Assembly (NCBI GenBank): GCA_030151765.1
Contig: JASLCW010000050.1
Location: forward strand, 1 to 29,396
Direction of reading: 5' to 3'
Source of the DNA: Marmoricola sp.
GTDB taxonomy: Bacteria > Actinomycetota > Actinomycetes > Propionibacteriales > Nocardioidaceae
DNA: 29,396 nucleotides
Below, piece by piece: positions 14,941 through 22,018 of the stretch. The translations under genes and the position numbers were made by a program. The notes beneath the pieces were generated by a model. It saw only the letters and a program-made list of their open reading frames with translations. It was not told where the DNA came from and did not search any database. Within the stretch, counting starts at the first letter, position 1. Every line of letters starts with the position of its first letter.

Positions 14941-16125
14941 ATGAGTGAGCAATCGATCCGCCTCCGCTGGGCGCTGCGTGTCGCCCTCCTCGCACGCTGG
15001 CTGGCTCGTCGCGCCGGGCACCGGGGCGGCGTCATCGCCGGCCGGGTGCTGCTCCGTCTCTGCCCGACCGCACCCGACCTGCTCGCGCGCGGGCGCAGCA
15101 TCTCCCTCGTCACCGGCACGAACGGCAAGAGCACGGCCACCGCGATGCTGACCGCAGCACTCGCCGACACCGACCCGGTGGCGAGCAATGCCGACGGCGC
15201 GAACACACCCGGTGGGCTGGTCAGTGCCCTCGCCACGAGCCCGGCGCGGACCGTCGTACTCGAGACCGACGAGGGCTGGCTGCCCTGGGCGGTACGACGT
15301 CTGCGCCCCGAGACCGTCGTGCTGCTCAACCTGTCCCGCGACCAACTGCACCGCAATCCGGAGGTACGCCTGATCGCCGAGCGCTGGCGTGAGGCGCTCC
15401 GCGATGCACCTCACGTCGTCGCCAACTGCGACGATCCGGCCGTCACCTGGGCGGCCGGTCTCGCGCATCGGGTGACATGGGTCAGCGGCGGCCGGCCGTG
15501 GCTCGAGGACAGTCTGGTCTGCCCCGCCTGCGGTGATCTGCTGACCTGGGAGGGCCTCGACTGGTCGTCCGCGTGCGGACTGCACCGCCCGCGCACGACG
15601 AGCGATCCGGCGCTGGAGAGCCTCCGGCTGCACCTGCCGGGCGAGGTCAACCGAGCGAATGCCCGCCTGGCGATCGCCGCCGCGAGCAGCGCCGGCACCG
15701 ATCCCGTGCACGCCCTCCGCGCGGTTGCCGAGGTCAGGCACGTGGCCGGCCGCTATCAGGAGTTCCCGGCCGGACGGCACCGCGTCCGGCTGCTGCTCGC
15801 CAAGAACCCGGCCAGCTGGCAGGAGACGCTCCGCCTGGTGGCCGAGGGCCGCCGTCCGGTCGTACTGGCCTTCAACGCCGAGGGCGTCGACGGACGCGAC
15901 CCGTCCTGGCTCTACGACGTGGACTTCACCCCGCTCCGCAACCGCCTGGTCGCGGTCACCGGCCGTCGTGCCACCGACCTGAGCGTCCGGTTGCGGATCA
16001 ACGAGGTGCCGTCGGTCGGACAGTTCCCCGAGCTCGCCGCCGCCATCGAGCGTCTCCCGGCCGGCCCGGTCGACCTGATCGCCAACTACACCGCCTTCCA
16101 GGACGCCTTCCGGAGATATGCATGA
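14941..16125 (+). CDS. murT: Lipid II isoglutaminyl synthase subunit MurT
   Basis: 394 residues. With GatD it amidates D-glutamate of lipid II to D-isoglutamine. The Mur-ligase central domain has the P-loop VTGTNGKST (57-65), then NADGANTPGG and LLNLSRDQLHR. A zinc-ribbon insertion follows with CPAC (Cys194, Cys197) and a second half that keeps only Cys212 and His215 (ACGLH) where two cysteines are usual. The C-terminal DUF1727 domain (about 290-394) ends LIANYTAFQDAFRRY. ATG 14941 is preferred to an upstream TTG at 14929; the ribosome signal is weak for both. Its stop overlaps the gatD start by four bases. Confidence 0.93.
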   Translation: MSEQSIRLRWALRVALLARWLARRAGHRGGVIAGRVLLRLCPTAPDLLARGRSISLVTGTNGKSTATAMLTAALADTDPVASNADGANTPGGLVSALATSPARTVVLETDEGWLPWAVRRLRPETVVLLNLSRDQLHRNPEVRLIAERWREALRDAPHVVANCDDPAVTWAAGLAHRVTWVSGGRPWLEDSLVCPACGDLLTWEGLDWSSACGLHRPRTTSDPALESLRLHLPGEVNRANARLAIAAASSAGTDPVHALRAVAEVRHVAGRYQEFPAGRHRVRLLLAKNPASWQETLRLVAEGRRPVVLAFNAEGVDGRDPSWLYDVDFTPLRNRLVAVTGRRATDLSVRLRINEVPSVGQFPELAAAIERLPAGPVDLIANYTAFQDAFRRYA

Positions 16126-16877
16126 CGGAGCTCACCGTCGTACTGGTCTATCCCGACCTGCTCGGCCTGTACGGCGACCGCGGCAATGCCCTCGCCCTCG
16201 TTCACCGCGCCCGTGCGCGCGGTATCGCCGCGCGCGTCCATCCCGTGTCCGCCGGCGACGCCATCCCGGCGGGAGGCGACATCTATCTGGTCGGTGGCGG
16301 CGAGGACGCGCCGATGCTGCTCGCCGGCGAACTGCTCACCCAGCAGTCCGGCTTCCGTGAGGCCATGGACGCCGGGCGCCCCTGTCTGGCCGTGTGCGCC
16401 GGCTTCCAACTGCTCTCCGAGTCGTACGCCGGTCCCGACGGCGCGATCCACTCCGGGCTCGGCCTGATCGATGCCGTCTGCGGACGACTCGACGGCCGCC
16501 GTGCCGTGGGCGAGGTCGTGCTGGAACCGACCATCGACGCCTGGGGCACCATCAACGGCTTCGAGAACCATCGCGGCGACGCTCGGCTCGGTGAGGATGC
16601 CCGGCCGCTCGGCACTGTCATCGCCGGTGTGGGCAATGGACACGACGGCCACGAGGGCGCGCTCACCGACACGATCGTGGCGACGTACCTCCACGGGCCC
16701 GTGCTGGTGCGCAATCCCGACATCGCCGACCATCTCCTCGCCGCTGCCGCGGGCGGCGACCTGCCTCCGCTGGACGAGGCCGAGGTCAGCCGGCTGCGTC
16801 GCGAACGGCTCGCCTCGGCGCTGGGCTCACGGATCCGGCGGCTGCGGCCAGCGCGTCCGGACCCGCGTTCCGCCTGA
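16122..16877 (+). CDS. gatD: Lipid II isoglutaminyl synthase glutaminase subunit GatD
   Basis: 251 residues, a CobB/CobQ-type class I glutamine amidotransferase. The nucleophile is Cys92 in LAVCAGFQLL and the partner His191 in TYLHGPVL; GDRGNALAL near the N-terminus and the INGFENHRG segment are typical of GatD. It supplies ammonia to MurT for lipid II amidation. The ATGA overlap with murT implies coupled translation and matched amounts of the two subunits. The frame stays open far upstream, but that stretch is antisense-like read-through of murT and is not used. Confidence 0.95.
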   Translation: MTELTVVLVYPDLLGLYGDRGNALALVHRARARGIAARVHPVSAGDAIPAGGDIYLVGGGEDAPMLLAGELLTQQSGFREAMDAGRPCLAVCAGFQLLSESYAGPDGAIHSGLGLIDAVCGRLDGRRAVGEVVLEPTIDAWGTINGFENHRGDARLGEDARPLGTVIAGVGNGHDGHEGALTDTIVATYLHGPVLVRNPDIADHLLAAAAGGDLPPLDEAEVSRLRRERLASALGSRIRRLRPARPDPRSA

Positions 16878-16886
16878 CCCTCCGCG

Positions 16887-16892
16887 TAGTCT
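16887..16892 (+). promoter_or_regulatory. -10 box of xseA
   Basis: TAGTCT ends 7 nt before GTG 16900, and no ribosome site lies between them. This predicts a leaderless xseA transcript distinct from murT-gatD. Confidence 0.45.
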
Positions 16893-16899
16893 CACGCCC

Positions 16900-18156
16900 G
16901 TGGCATTGGAGACCTCACCCGAGCAGCCGGCTCCGGTCCGCCAGATCGCGCAGGCGGTCGGCGGCTGGATCGACCGGCTCGGATCGGTGTGGGTCGAGGG
17001 CCAGCTGACCCAGATCTCCCGACGTGGCGGGATGAACACCGTCTTCATGGTGCTGCGCGACAAGCTCGCCGACATCTCGGTGACGCTGACCTGCCCCCGC
17101 GGGGTCGTCGATGCGCTGCCGGTGCCGCTGGTCGAGGGCGCGGAGATCGTCGTCTTCGCCAAGCCCTCCTTCTATCCCAACCGGGGCACCTTCTCCCTCG
17201 CCGTGCGCGAGATCCGACCAGTCGGCGAGGGCGAGCTGCTGGCCCGCCTCGAACGCCGCCGCCAGATCCTTGCCGCGGAGGGCCTCTTCTCCGACGCCCT
17301 CAAGCGCCCGCTTCCCTTCCTGCCGCGCCGCATCGGTCTCGTCACCGCGCACAACTCCGCCGCCGAACGCGACGTCCTCGAGAACGCGCGGCGACGCTGG
17401 CCCGGAGTCGACTTCGCGGTCAAGTACGCCGCGATGCAGGGCGCCGGTGCCGCCCGCGACGTGATCGAGGCCGTGGAGACGCTCGACCGCGACCAGGCCG
17501 TCGACGTGATCGTGATCGCGCGCGGCGGCGGCTCGGTCGAGGACCTGCTGTCCTTCTCCGACGAGGGCCTGATCCGGGCCGTCCACGCACTGACGACTCC
17601 GGTCGTCTCCGCGATCGGCCACGAGCAGGACAGTCCTCTGCTCGACCTCGTGGCCGACGTACGGGCATCCACGCCGACGGACGCGGCCCGTCGCGTCGTA
17701 CCCGATGTCGCCGAGGAGTCCCAGCAGGTGCTCGGGGCGCGCGAGCGGATGCGCTTCACGATCCGGCAGCTGATCGTGACCGAGCAGCACCGACTCGATG
17801 CCCTCCGCAGCCGGCCCGTGCTCGCCGACCCGCGCAACGGCCTGACCGATCGGCTGCGCGAGGTCGACGACCTGCGCGATCGCGCCCGGCGGAGCCTCGA
17901 CCACCGGATCGTCCGGGCGCAGGACGACCTCGGCCACCAGATCGCCCGGGTGCGGGCACTGTCGCCCCTGGCCACGCTGCGCCGGGGGTACGCCGTACTC
18001 TCCGACGCCGACGGCACCGCCCTCTCCAGCGTCTCCGGAATCACCCCCGGCGACCAGATCCACGTGCGCCTGGCCGACGGCCGGATCGGCGCCACCACCG
18101 TCACCGTCGAACCCGTCGCCCTCGTGGGCGAGCCCGAGGAGGATCCCGATGCCTGA
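16900..18156 (+). CDS. xseA: Exodeoxyribonuclease VII large subunit
   Basis: 418 residues, normal for XseA. It contains an N-terminal OB-fold domain (about 15-110, WVEGQLTQISRRGGMNTVFMVLRD), the catalytic domain with GLVTAHNSAAERDVL and VIVIARGGGSVEDLLSFSDE, a helical region (265-370) and the C-terminal RRGYAVL motif. With XseB it degrades single-stranded DNA from both ends. GTG 16900 is chosen because no ATG fits the family start and a -10 box lies just upstream. The large upstream extension of the frame runs through gatD out of phase and is rejected. Its 3' end overlaps xseB by 8 bases. Confidence 0.96.
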   Translation: MALETSPEQPAPVRQIAQAVGGWIDRLGSVWVEGQLTQISRRGGMNTVFMVLRDKLADISVTLTCPRGVVDALPVPLVEGAEIVVFAKPSFYPNRGTFSLAVREIRPVGEGELLARLERRRQILAAEGLFSDALKRPLPFLPRRIGLVTAHNSAAERDVLENARRRWPGVDFAVKYAAMQGAGAARDVIEAVETLDRDQAVDVIVIARGGGSVEDLLSFSDEGLIRAVHALTTPVVSAIGHEQDSPLLDLVADVRASTPTDAARRVVPDVAEESQQVLGARERMRFTIRQLIVTEQHRLDALRSRPVLADPRNGLTDRLREVDDLRDRARRSLDHRIVRAQDDLGHQIARVRALSPLATLRRGYAVLSDADGTALSSVSGITPGDQIHVRLADGRIGATTVTVEPVALVGEPEEDPDA

Positions 18157-18355
18157 CTCATCCCTGAGCTATGAGGACGCTCGTGAGCAGTTGATCGAGG
18201 TGGTGCGCATGCTCGAGCAGGGCGGCACCTCACTCGCCGAGTCGCTGGCCCTGTGGGAGAAGGGCGAGGAGCTCGCCCGGGTCTGCCAGTCCGCGCTCGA
18301 CGGCGCCCGGGAGCGGCTCGATGCCGTTCTCGGTGAGGATTCGTCGGACGAGTGA
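18149..18355 (+). CDS. xseB: Exodeoxyribonuclease VII small subunit
   Basis: 68 residues, matching the small helical XseB family: LSYEDAREQLIEVVRMLEQGGTSLAESLALWEKGEELARVCQSALDGARERLD. Several copies bind the helical region of XseA to form exonuclease VII. The ATG lies within the end of xseA, with AGGAGGA just upstream, so translation is coupled. Confidence 0.95.
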   Translation: MPDSSLSYEDAREQLIEVVRMLEQGGTSLAESLALWEKGEELARVCQSALDGARERLDAVLGEDSSDE

Positions 18356-18374
18356 AGCCGAGCCATCGCTCCGG

Positions 18375-18452
18375 GGATCACCTGGGATACCGAGACTGCA
18401 CACATGAAGCATCGTGTGTGATGCCCCGGTTCCGATGGATCACATGGGAAAC
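18375..18452. repeat. Imperfect 16-bp direct repeat, 62-bp period
   Basis: GGATCACCTGGGATAC (18375-18390) and GGATCACATGGGAAAC (18437-18452) match at 14 of 16 positions. They flank a hairpin CACACA-N10-TGTGTG. The function is unknown; this is the only non-coding stretch between the convergent xseB and DUF4245 genes. Confidence 0.4.
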
Positions 18453-18465
18453 CTGGGACCCCAGG
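18452..18465. terminator. Candidate hairpin terminator between convergent genes
   Basis: CCTGGG-AC-CCCAGG, flanked by GGA and TCC that can extend the dyad, lies in the 120-bp gap between xseB and the opposing DUF4245 gene. It lacks a T tract, so its strength as a terminator is doubtful. Confidence 0.4.
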
Positions 18466-18475
18466 AATCCACCGG

Positions 18476-19027
18476 TCAGCGCAGCGAGGCGACGTACGAA
18501 CGCACCTGGTCGGGCGTCGCGGAACCACCCACGAAGATCTGCTCGGGCAGCTTCCCCTTGGGGGCGGCGAAGGAACGGGACAGCAGGTAGTCCCCCTGGT
18601 CATTGGTCCACGACTGCCACTGCTGGCCGCCGATGGTGACCTTGGCACCGCGCTTCCCGCCCTTGCCGACGTACTTCGAGACCATGTCGGACATCGGCAT
18701 CAGGGACTCGTCCAGGCCGACGTAGGTCTTGTCCTTGATCAGCATGCCGAGATGCCAGCGGGGCACCACACCCGAGTCGTACGACGCGCTGGTCGCACGC
18801 CAGCCCGGGGGGACCATCGTGGGGACCAGCACCTGGAGACGTCCGTCCTGCTTCGCGGAGCGCACCCAGCCGCTGTAATCGACCGTCGGCTGTGTCGTGC
18901 CCTGGTCCGCATCGGTGACCGCGCGCCAGATCCGGCCGACCGAGATGAAGGCGAGCACCACGACCATCGCACCCACCATGCTGATCAGGGGCAGCTGGTA
19001 GCGGTTCGGGGCGCGCTCGGGAGGCAT
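18476..19027 (-). CDS. DUF4245 domain membrane-anchored protein
   Basis: 183 residues with one N-terminal membrane helix (about 13-30, LISMVGAMVVVLAFISV) and an exported C-terminal domain. Typical DUF4245 features are WVRSAKQDG, the VPTMVPPGWRATSASYD segment, TYVGLDES, and WQSWTNDQGDYLLSRSF. No biochemical role is established; in actinobacteria the gene is regularly found next to glpX, as here. It is divergent from glpX across 88 bp holding a perfect palindrome, which could coordinate the two. Confidence 0.85.
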   Translation of the reverse strand: MPPERAPNRYQLPLISMVGAMVVVLAFISVGRIWRAVTDADQGTTQPTVDYSGWVRSAKQDGRLQVLVPTMVPPGWRATSASYDSGVVPRWHLGMLIKDKTYVGLDESLMPMSDMVSKYVGKGGKRGAKVTIGGQQWQSWTNDQGDYLLSRSFAAPKGKLPEQIFVGGSATPDQVRSYVASLR

Positions 19028-19061
19028 ACGGACAATCCTGCCAATATCCCGTCAGGCCGGT

Positions 19062-19073
19062 CACACCGGTGTG
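19062..19073. promoter_or_regulatory. Perfect palindrome CACACCGGTGTG upstream of glpX
   Basis: This 12-bp perfect dyad lies in the divergent DUF4245/glpX promoter region, about 31 bp upstream of the glpX -10 box. A second dyad, CGGGGC-GCG-GCCCCG (19088-19102), abuts that -10. Either could be an operator. Confidence 0.4.
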
Positions 19074-19103
19074 CCAGCGAAGTCGGCCGGGGCGCGGCCC
19101 CGA

Positions 19104-19109
19104 TACGAT
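19104..19109 (+). promoter_or_regulatory. -10 box of glpX
   Basis: TACGAT ends 6 nt before ATG 19116 with no ribosome site between them, predicting a leaderless glpX message. Confidence 0.5.
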
Positions 19110-19115
19110 GCGGCC

Positions 19116-20141
19116 ATGTCCGAAAGCATCCTGCCCGACGCCCTGACCGTGGCCAACGCCGCGCCCGATCGCAATCTCGCCCTCGAGCTGGTCCGGGTCA
19201 CGGAGGCTGCCGCGATGGCCGCCGGCCGCTGGGTCGGACGCGGTGACAAGAACGGCGCCGACGGCGTCGCGGTGAACGCGATGCGTGTCCTGATCTCGAC
19301 CGTCGGCATGCGCGGCACCGTCGTGATCGGCGAGGGTGAGAAGGACAACGCCCCGATGCTCTTCAACGGCGAGCAGGTCGGCGACGGCACCGGCCCCGAG
19401 TGCGATGTCGCGGTCGACCCGATCGACGGTACGACGCTCACCGCCAAGGGCATGTCCAACGCCGTTTCGGTGCTCGCGGTCTCGCCGCGCGGATCGATGT
19501 ACGACCCGTCCGCGGTCTTCTACATGGAGAAGCTCGTCGCCGGCCCGATCGCCGCCGATGTCGTCGACATCCGCCTCCCCGTCGCCGAGAACATCCGTCG
19601 CGTGGCGAAGGCCAAGGGCACCGCCGCCGAGGATGTCACTGTCGTCGTCCTCGACCGGCCGCGCCACGACCAGCTGGTCAAGGAGATCCGCGAGACCGGC
19701 GCCCGCATCAAGTTCATCACCGACGGCGATGTCGCCGGCGCGATCATGGCCGCCCGGCCCGACACCGGCATCGACCTGCTCATGGGCATCGGCGGCACGC
19801 CCGAGGGCATCATCGCCGCCTGCGCGATGAAGTGCATGGACGGCGTCATCCAGGGTCGACTCTGGCCGACCGACGACGCCGAACGCCAGCGCGCGATCGA
19901 CGCCGGCCACGACCTCGACCGGGTGCTCACCACCAACGACCTGGTCTCCGGCGACGACTGCTTCTTCGTCGCGACCGGCATCACCGACGGTGAGCTGATG
20001 AAGGGCGTGCGCTACAAGGCGCACGGCGCCGAGACGCACTCGCTGGTGATGCGCTCGCGCAGCGGCACGATCCGGTCGATCCACTCGGATCACCAGCTCA
20101 GCAAACTCGCTGCCTACGCGGACATCGACTTCGGCCGCTGA
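19116..20141 (+). CDS. glpX: Class II fructose-1,6-bisphosphatase
   Basis: 341 residues. It dephosphorylates fructose-1,6-bisphosphate in gluconeogenesis; actinobacteria rely on this GlpX type. Metal and substrate motifs are intact: GRGDKNGADGVAVNAMR, IGEGEKDNAPML, the DPIDGTTLTAKG phosphatase signature (Asp-Pro-Ile-Asp), KFITDGDVAG and GIGGTPEG. ATG 19116 is chosen over an upstream in-frame codon because the family starts here and the -10 box lies 6 nt before it. Its last 28 bases overlap the opposing hydrolase gene. Confidence 0.97.
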   Translation: MSESILPDALTVANAAPDRNLALELVRVTEAAAMAAGRWVGRGDKNGADGVAVNAMRVLISTVGMRGTVVIGEGEKDNAPMLFNGEQVGDGTGPECDVAVDPIDGTTLTAKGMSNAVSVLAVSPRGSMYDPSAVFYMEKLVAGPIAADVVDIRLPVAENIRRVAKAKGTAAEDVTVVVLDRPRHDQLVKEIRETGARIKFITDGDVAGAIMAARPDTGIDLLMGIGGTPEGIIAACAMKCMDGVIQGRLWPTDDAERQRAIDAGHDLDRVLTTNDLVSGDDCFFVATGITDGELMKGVRYKAHGAETHSLVMRSRSGTIRSIHSDHQLSKLAAYADIDFGR

Positions 20142-20947
20142 CCCGCGGTCAGCTTCTGGTTGCGCAGCGCGCGCAACACGTGGTCCATCACGACCGGGTC
20201 CACGGCCATGCCGCAGTGACTGGTGCGCACCTCCACCTGCAGGGCGGCCGGGTCCAGGCAGGCCTTCCAGTCGACGATGCCGTCGCGCTGGGAGTAGATC
20301 GCGGTGAACGGGAAATCGGCCGGCAGCGGCGTGTGCGTCTCCTCGAAACTGAGCCGGGCGCACTCGCCACGGGTGCAGTCGGCGGACATCAGGCCACCGA
20401 AGCCCGCCTTGGTCAGCCGGTTGAGGCCTTCGACGTTGAGCGCGAGCATGTGATGGACCGCGCCCGGTGCCAGCACCGGGCTGCCCATCGACACGATCCC
20501 CTCGACCAGGTCCGGCCGGCGAGCGGCCAGACCCCGGGCGAGCATGCCGCCGAGGCTGTGCCCGACGATCGTCACCTTGCGGCCACGCCGTGAGGCGATC
20601 GCCTCGAGGCGCCGCTCCAGGCGATCCGCCGCGTCGCGGGTGCAGCCGACGTTGACGTGGATGTGGGACCGATAGGTGCGATAGCCGTTGCGGCGCAGGA
20701 AGGCGGCCATCGCGACCAGCGTCCAGTCACCGGCCATGAATCCCGGGACCAGGAGCACCGGGTCCACGGCGGCATTCTTGTGCGGGCCGGCGTACGGGAG
20801 CTCCCCGAGATCGTGCCGGTCGGTGCGACTGCGACGGACCTGGCGGCCGAGCTCGACCACGGTGCTGCCCTCGCGCACCAGTGCCCGCAGGCCGCGTGGC
20901 CCGCCGTAGCCCTCGGGAAGCAGGAATCCGCCCAATGCCGACGTCAT
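20114..20947 (-). CDS. Alpha/beta hydrolase, lipase-like
   Basis: 277 residues. The core has VDPVLLVPGFMAGDWTLVAMAAFLRRNGY, then the nucleophile elbow GHSLGG with Ser131, Asp in YSQRDGIVDW, and His in TSHCGM, giving a plausible Ser-Asp-His triad. The AGDWTLVAM...YRTY pattern resembles triacylglycerol lipase class 2 or PGAP1-like esterases. No signal peptide is evident, so it is probably cytoplasmic. Two cysteines (DCTRGEC) might form a disulphide. ATG 20947 is preferred to an upstream start at 21037, because a TAGTTT -10 lies 7 nt before it. Substrate unknown. Confidence 0.8.
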   Translation of the reverse strand: MTSALGGFLLPEGYGGPRGLRALVREGSTVVELGRQVRRSRTDRHDLGELPYAGPHKNAAVDPVLLVPGFMAGDWTLVAMAAFLRRNGYRTYRSHIHVNVGCTRDAADRLERRLEAIASRRGRKVTIVGHSLGGMLARGLAARRPDLVEGIVSMGSPVLAPGAVHHMLALNVEGLNRLTKAGFGGLMSADCTRGECARLSFEETHTPLPADFPFTAIYSQRDGIVDWKACLDPAALQVEVRTSHCGMAVDPVVMDHVLRALRNQKLTAGQRPKSMSA

Positions 20948-20954
20948 GAGCGAG

Positions 20955-20960
20955 AAACTA
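20955..20960 (-). promoter_or_regulatory. -10 box of the lipase-like hydrolase
   Basis: TAGTTT on the minus strand ends 7 nt before ATG 20947, with no ribosome site between, consistent with a leaderless message. Confidence 0.4.
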
Positions 20961-20979
20961 GCCCGGAAATCGTGCCGAG

Positions 20980-20994
20980 GCGTGCATTTCACGC
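20980..20994. promoter_or_regulatory. Inverted repeat GCGTG-CATTT-CACGC
   Basis: A perfect 5-bp dyad with an AT-rich 5-bp centre in the 122-bp promoter region between the divergent hydrolases. It is placed to act on either promoter. Confidence 0.3.
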
Positions 20995-21020
20995 AAGTTT
21001 CCGCAGTCGCAGAACATTCG

Positions 21021-21033
21021 TAGACTGAAGTCT
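21021..21033 (+). promoter_or_regulatory. -10 box and small dyad upstream of second hydrolase
   Basis: TAGACT (21021-21026) fits a -10 box. It overlaps the dyad AGACT-GA-AGTCT (21022-21033). Transcription would start about 36 nt before GTG 21070. Confidence 0.35.
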
Positions 21034-21069
21034 CCACCGGGACTCTCCCGGACGGGCGGAAGGAAGATC

Positions 21070-21987
21070 GTGACCACCTCTCCCTCAGGGATCGTCGTCT
21101 CCGACGAGCTGCGCGCGCCGGTCAGTGCCGACATCGAGCTCTGCTACCAGACCTTCGGCGACCCCGCGGACGACCCGCTGCTGATGGTGATGGGCCTGTC
21201 CGCACCGATGACCTGGTGGCTCGACGACCTCTGCCTCCGGCTCGCCGGAGCCGGCTTCTACGTGATCCGCTTCGACAACCGCGATGTCGGCCGCTCGGGC
21301 TCCGGCCCGGGCCGGGTCGGGCGCGGCGATGTCATCAAGGCGGGCCTCGGCGTACCCGGCAAGCCGCCGTACACCTTGAGCGACATGGCCACCGACGCAA
21401 TCGGCCTGCTCGACCACCTGGCCATCGACCGGGCCAACATCGTCGGCGCCTCGATGGGCGGCATGATCGTGCAGACGATGGCGATCGAGCACCCCGACCG
21501 GGTGCGCAGCATGGTCTCGATCATGTCCACGACCGGCAAGCGCACCGTCGGCTGGCAGCACCCGAGCCTGTACCCGCGCTTGCTGGCGCCGCGACCGCGG
21601 ACGCGCGAGGATTACGTCGAGCGCGGCGTCGAGATGTCGCGGATCATCGGCTCGCCCGCCTATCCCGAGGGTGACGAGAAGGCCGCCAAGCGCGCCGAGG
21701 AGACCTTCGACCGCGGCGTCAACGCGCCCGGCGTGATCCGGCAGATGCTGGCCGTCCTGCGCCAGCCCAATCGCACCCCGGCGCTGCGCGAGCTGCACGT
21801 GCCCGCAGCCGTGATCCACGGCAATGCCGACAAGATGGTGCACGTCTCCGGCGGGCGTGCGACCGCCGCGGCCATCCCCGACGCGGAGCTCGTGGTCATC
21901 GACGGGATGGGCCATGACCTGCCCTCGGCCCTCTACGACACCTTCGTCGACGTGATCCGCCGCACAGCCGACCGCGCCCGGGACTGA
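21070..21987 (+). CDS. Alpha/beta hydrolase
   Basis: 305 residues of the classical soluble alpha/beta hydrolase fold: strand and oxyanion region LLMVMGLSAPMTWW, FDNRDVGRS, nucleophile elbow GASMGG with Ser128, acid Asp in IHGNADKMVHVSGG, and His in GMGHDLP. The FDNRDVGRSG motif and length fit the group that includes rhodomycin D methylesterase-like and other aromatic-ester hydrolases, but the substrate cannot be named. GTG 21070 has GGAAGGA just upstream. It is divergent from the lipase-like hydrolase and followed closely by ctaG. Confidence 0.88.
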   Translation: MTTSPSGIVVSDELRAPVSADIELCYQTFGDPADDPLLMVMGLSAPMTWWLDDLCLRLAGAGFYVIRFDNRDVGRSGSGPGRVGRGDVIKAGLGVPGKPPYTLSDMATDAIGLLDHLAIDRANIVGASMGGMIVQTMAIEHPDRVRSMVSIMSTTGKRTVGWQHPSLYPRLLAPRPRTREDYVERGVEMSRIIGSPAYPEGDEKAAKRAEETFDRGVNAPGVIRQMLAVLRQPNRTPALRELHVPAAVIHGNADKMVHVSGGRATAAAIPDAELVVIDGMGHDLPSALYDTFVDVIRRTADRARD

Positions 21988-22006
21988 GCCTCCCGGAGCA
22001 GCGCCG

Positions 22007-22012
22007 TACGGT
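22007..22012 (+). promoter_or_regulatory. -10 box of ctaG
   Basis: TACGGT ends 6 nt before ATG 22019 and no ribosome site lies nearby, again suggesting a leaderless transcript and supporting this start over GTG 22013. Confidence 0.35.
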
Positions 22013-22018
22013 GTGGGC

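Noticed and set aside
15573..16121. Upstream extension of the gatD frame
   Set aside because: The stretch is out of phase with murT and Arg/Pro-rich. GatD clearly begins at the ATGA overlap with MTELTVVLVYPDLLGLYGDRGN.
16471..16899. Upstream extension of the xseA frame
   Set aside because: It covers gatD in another phase. The family start and the -10 box place the xseA start at GTG 16900.
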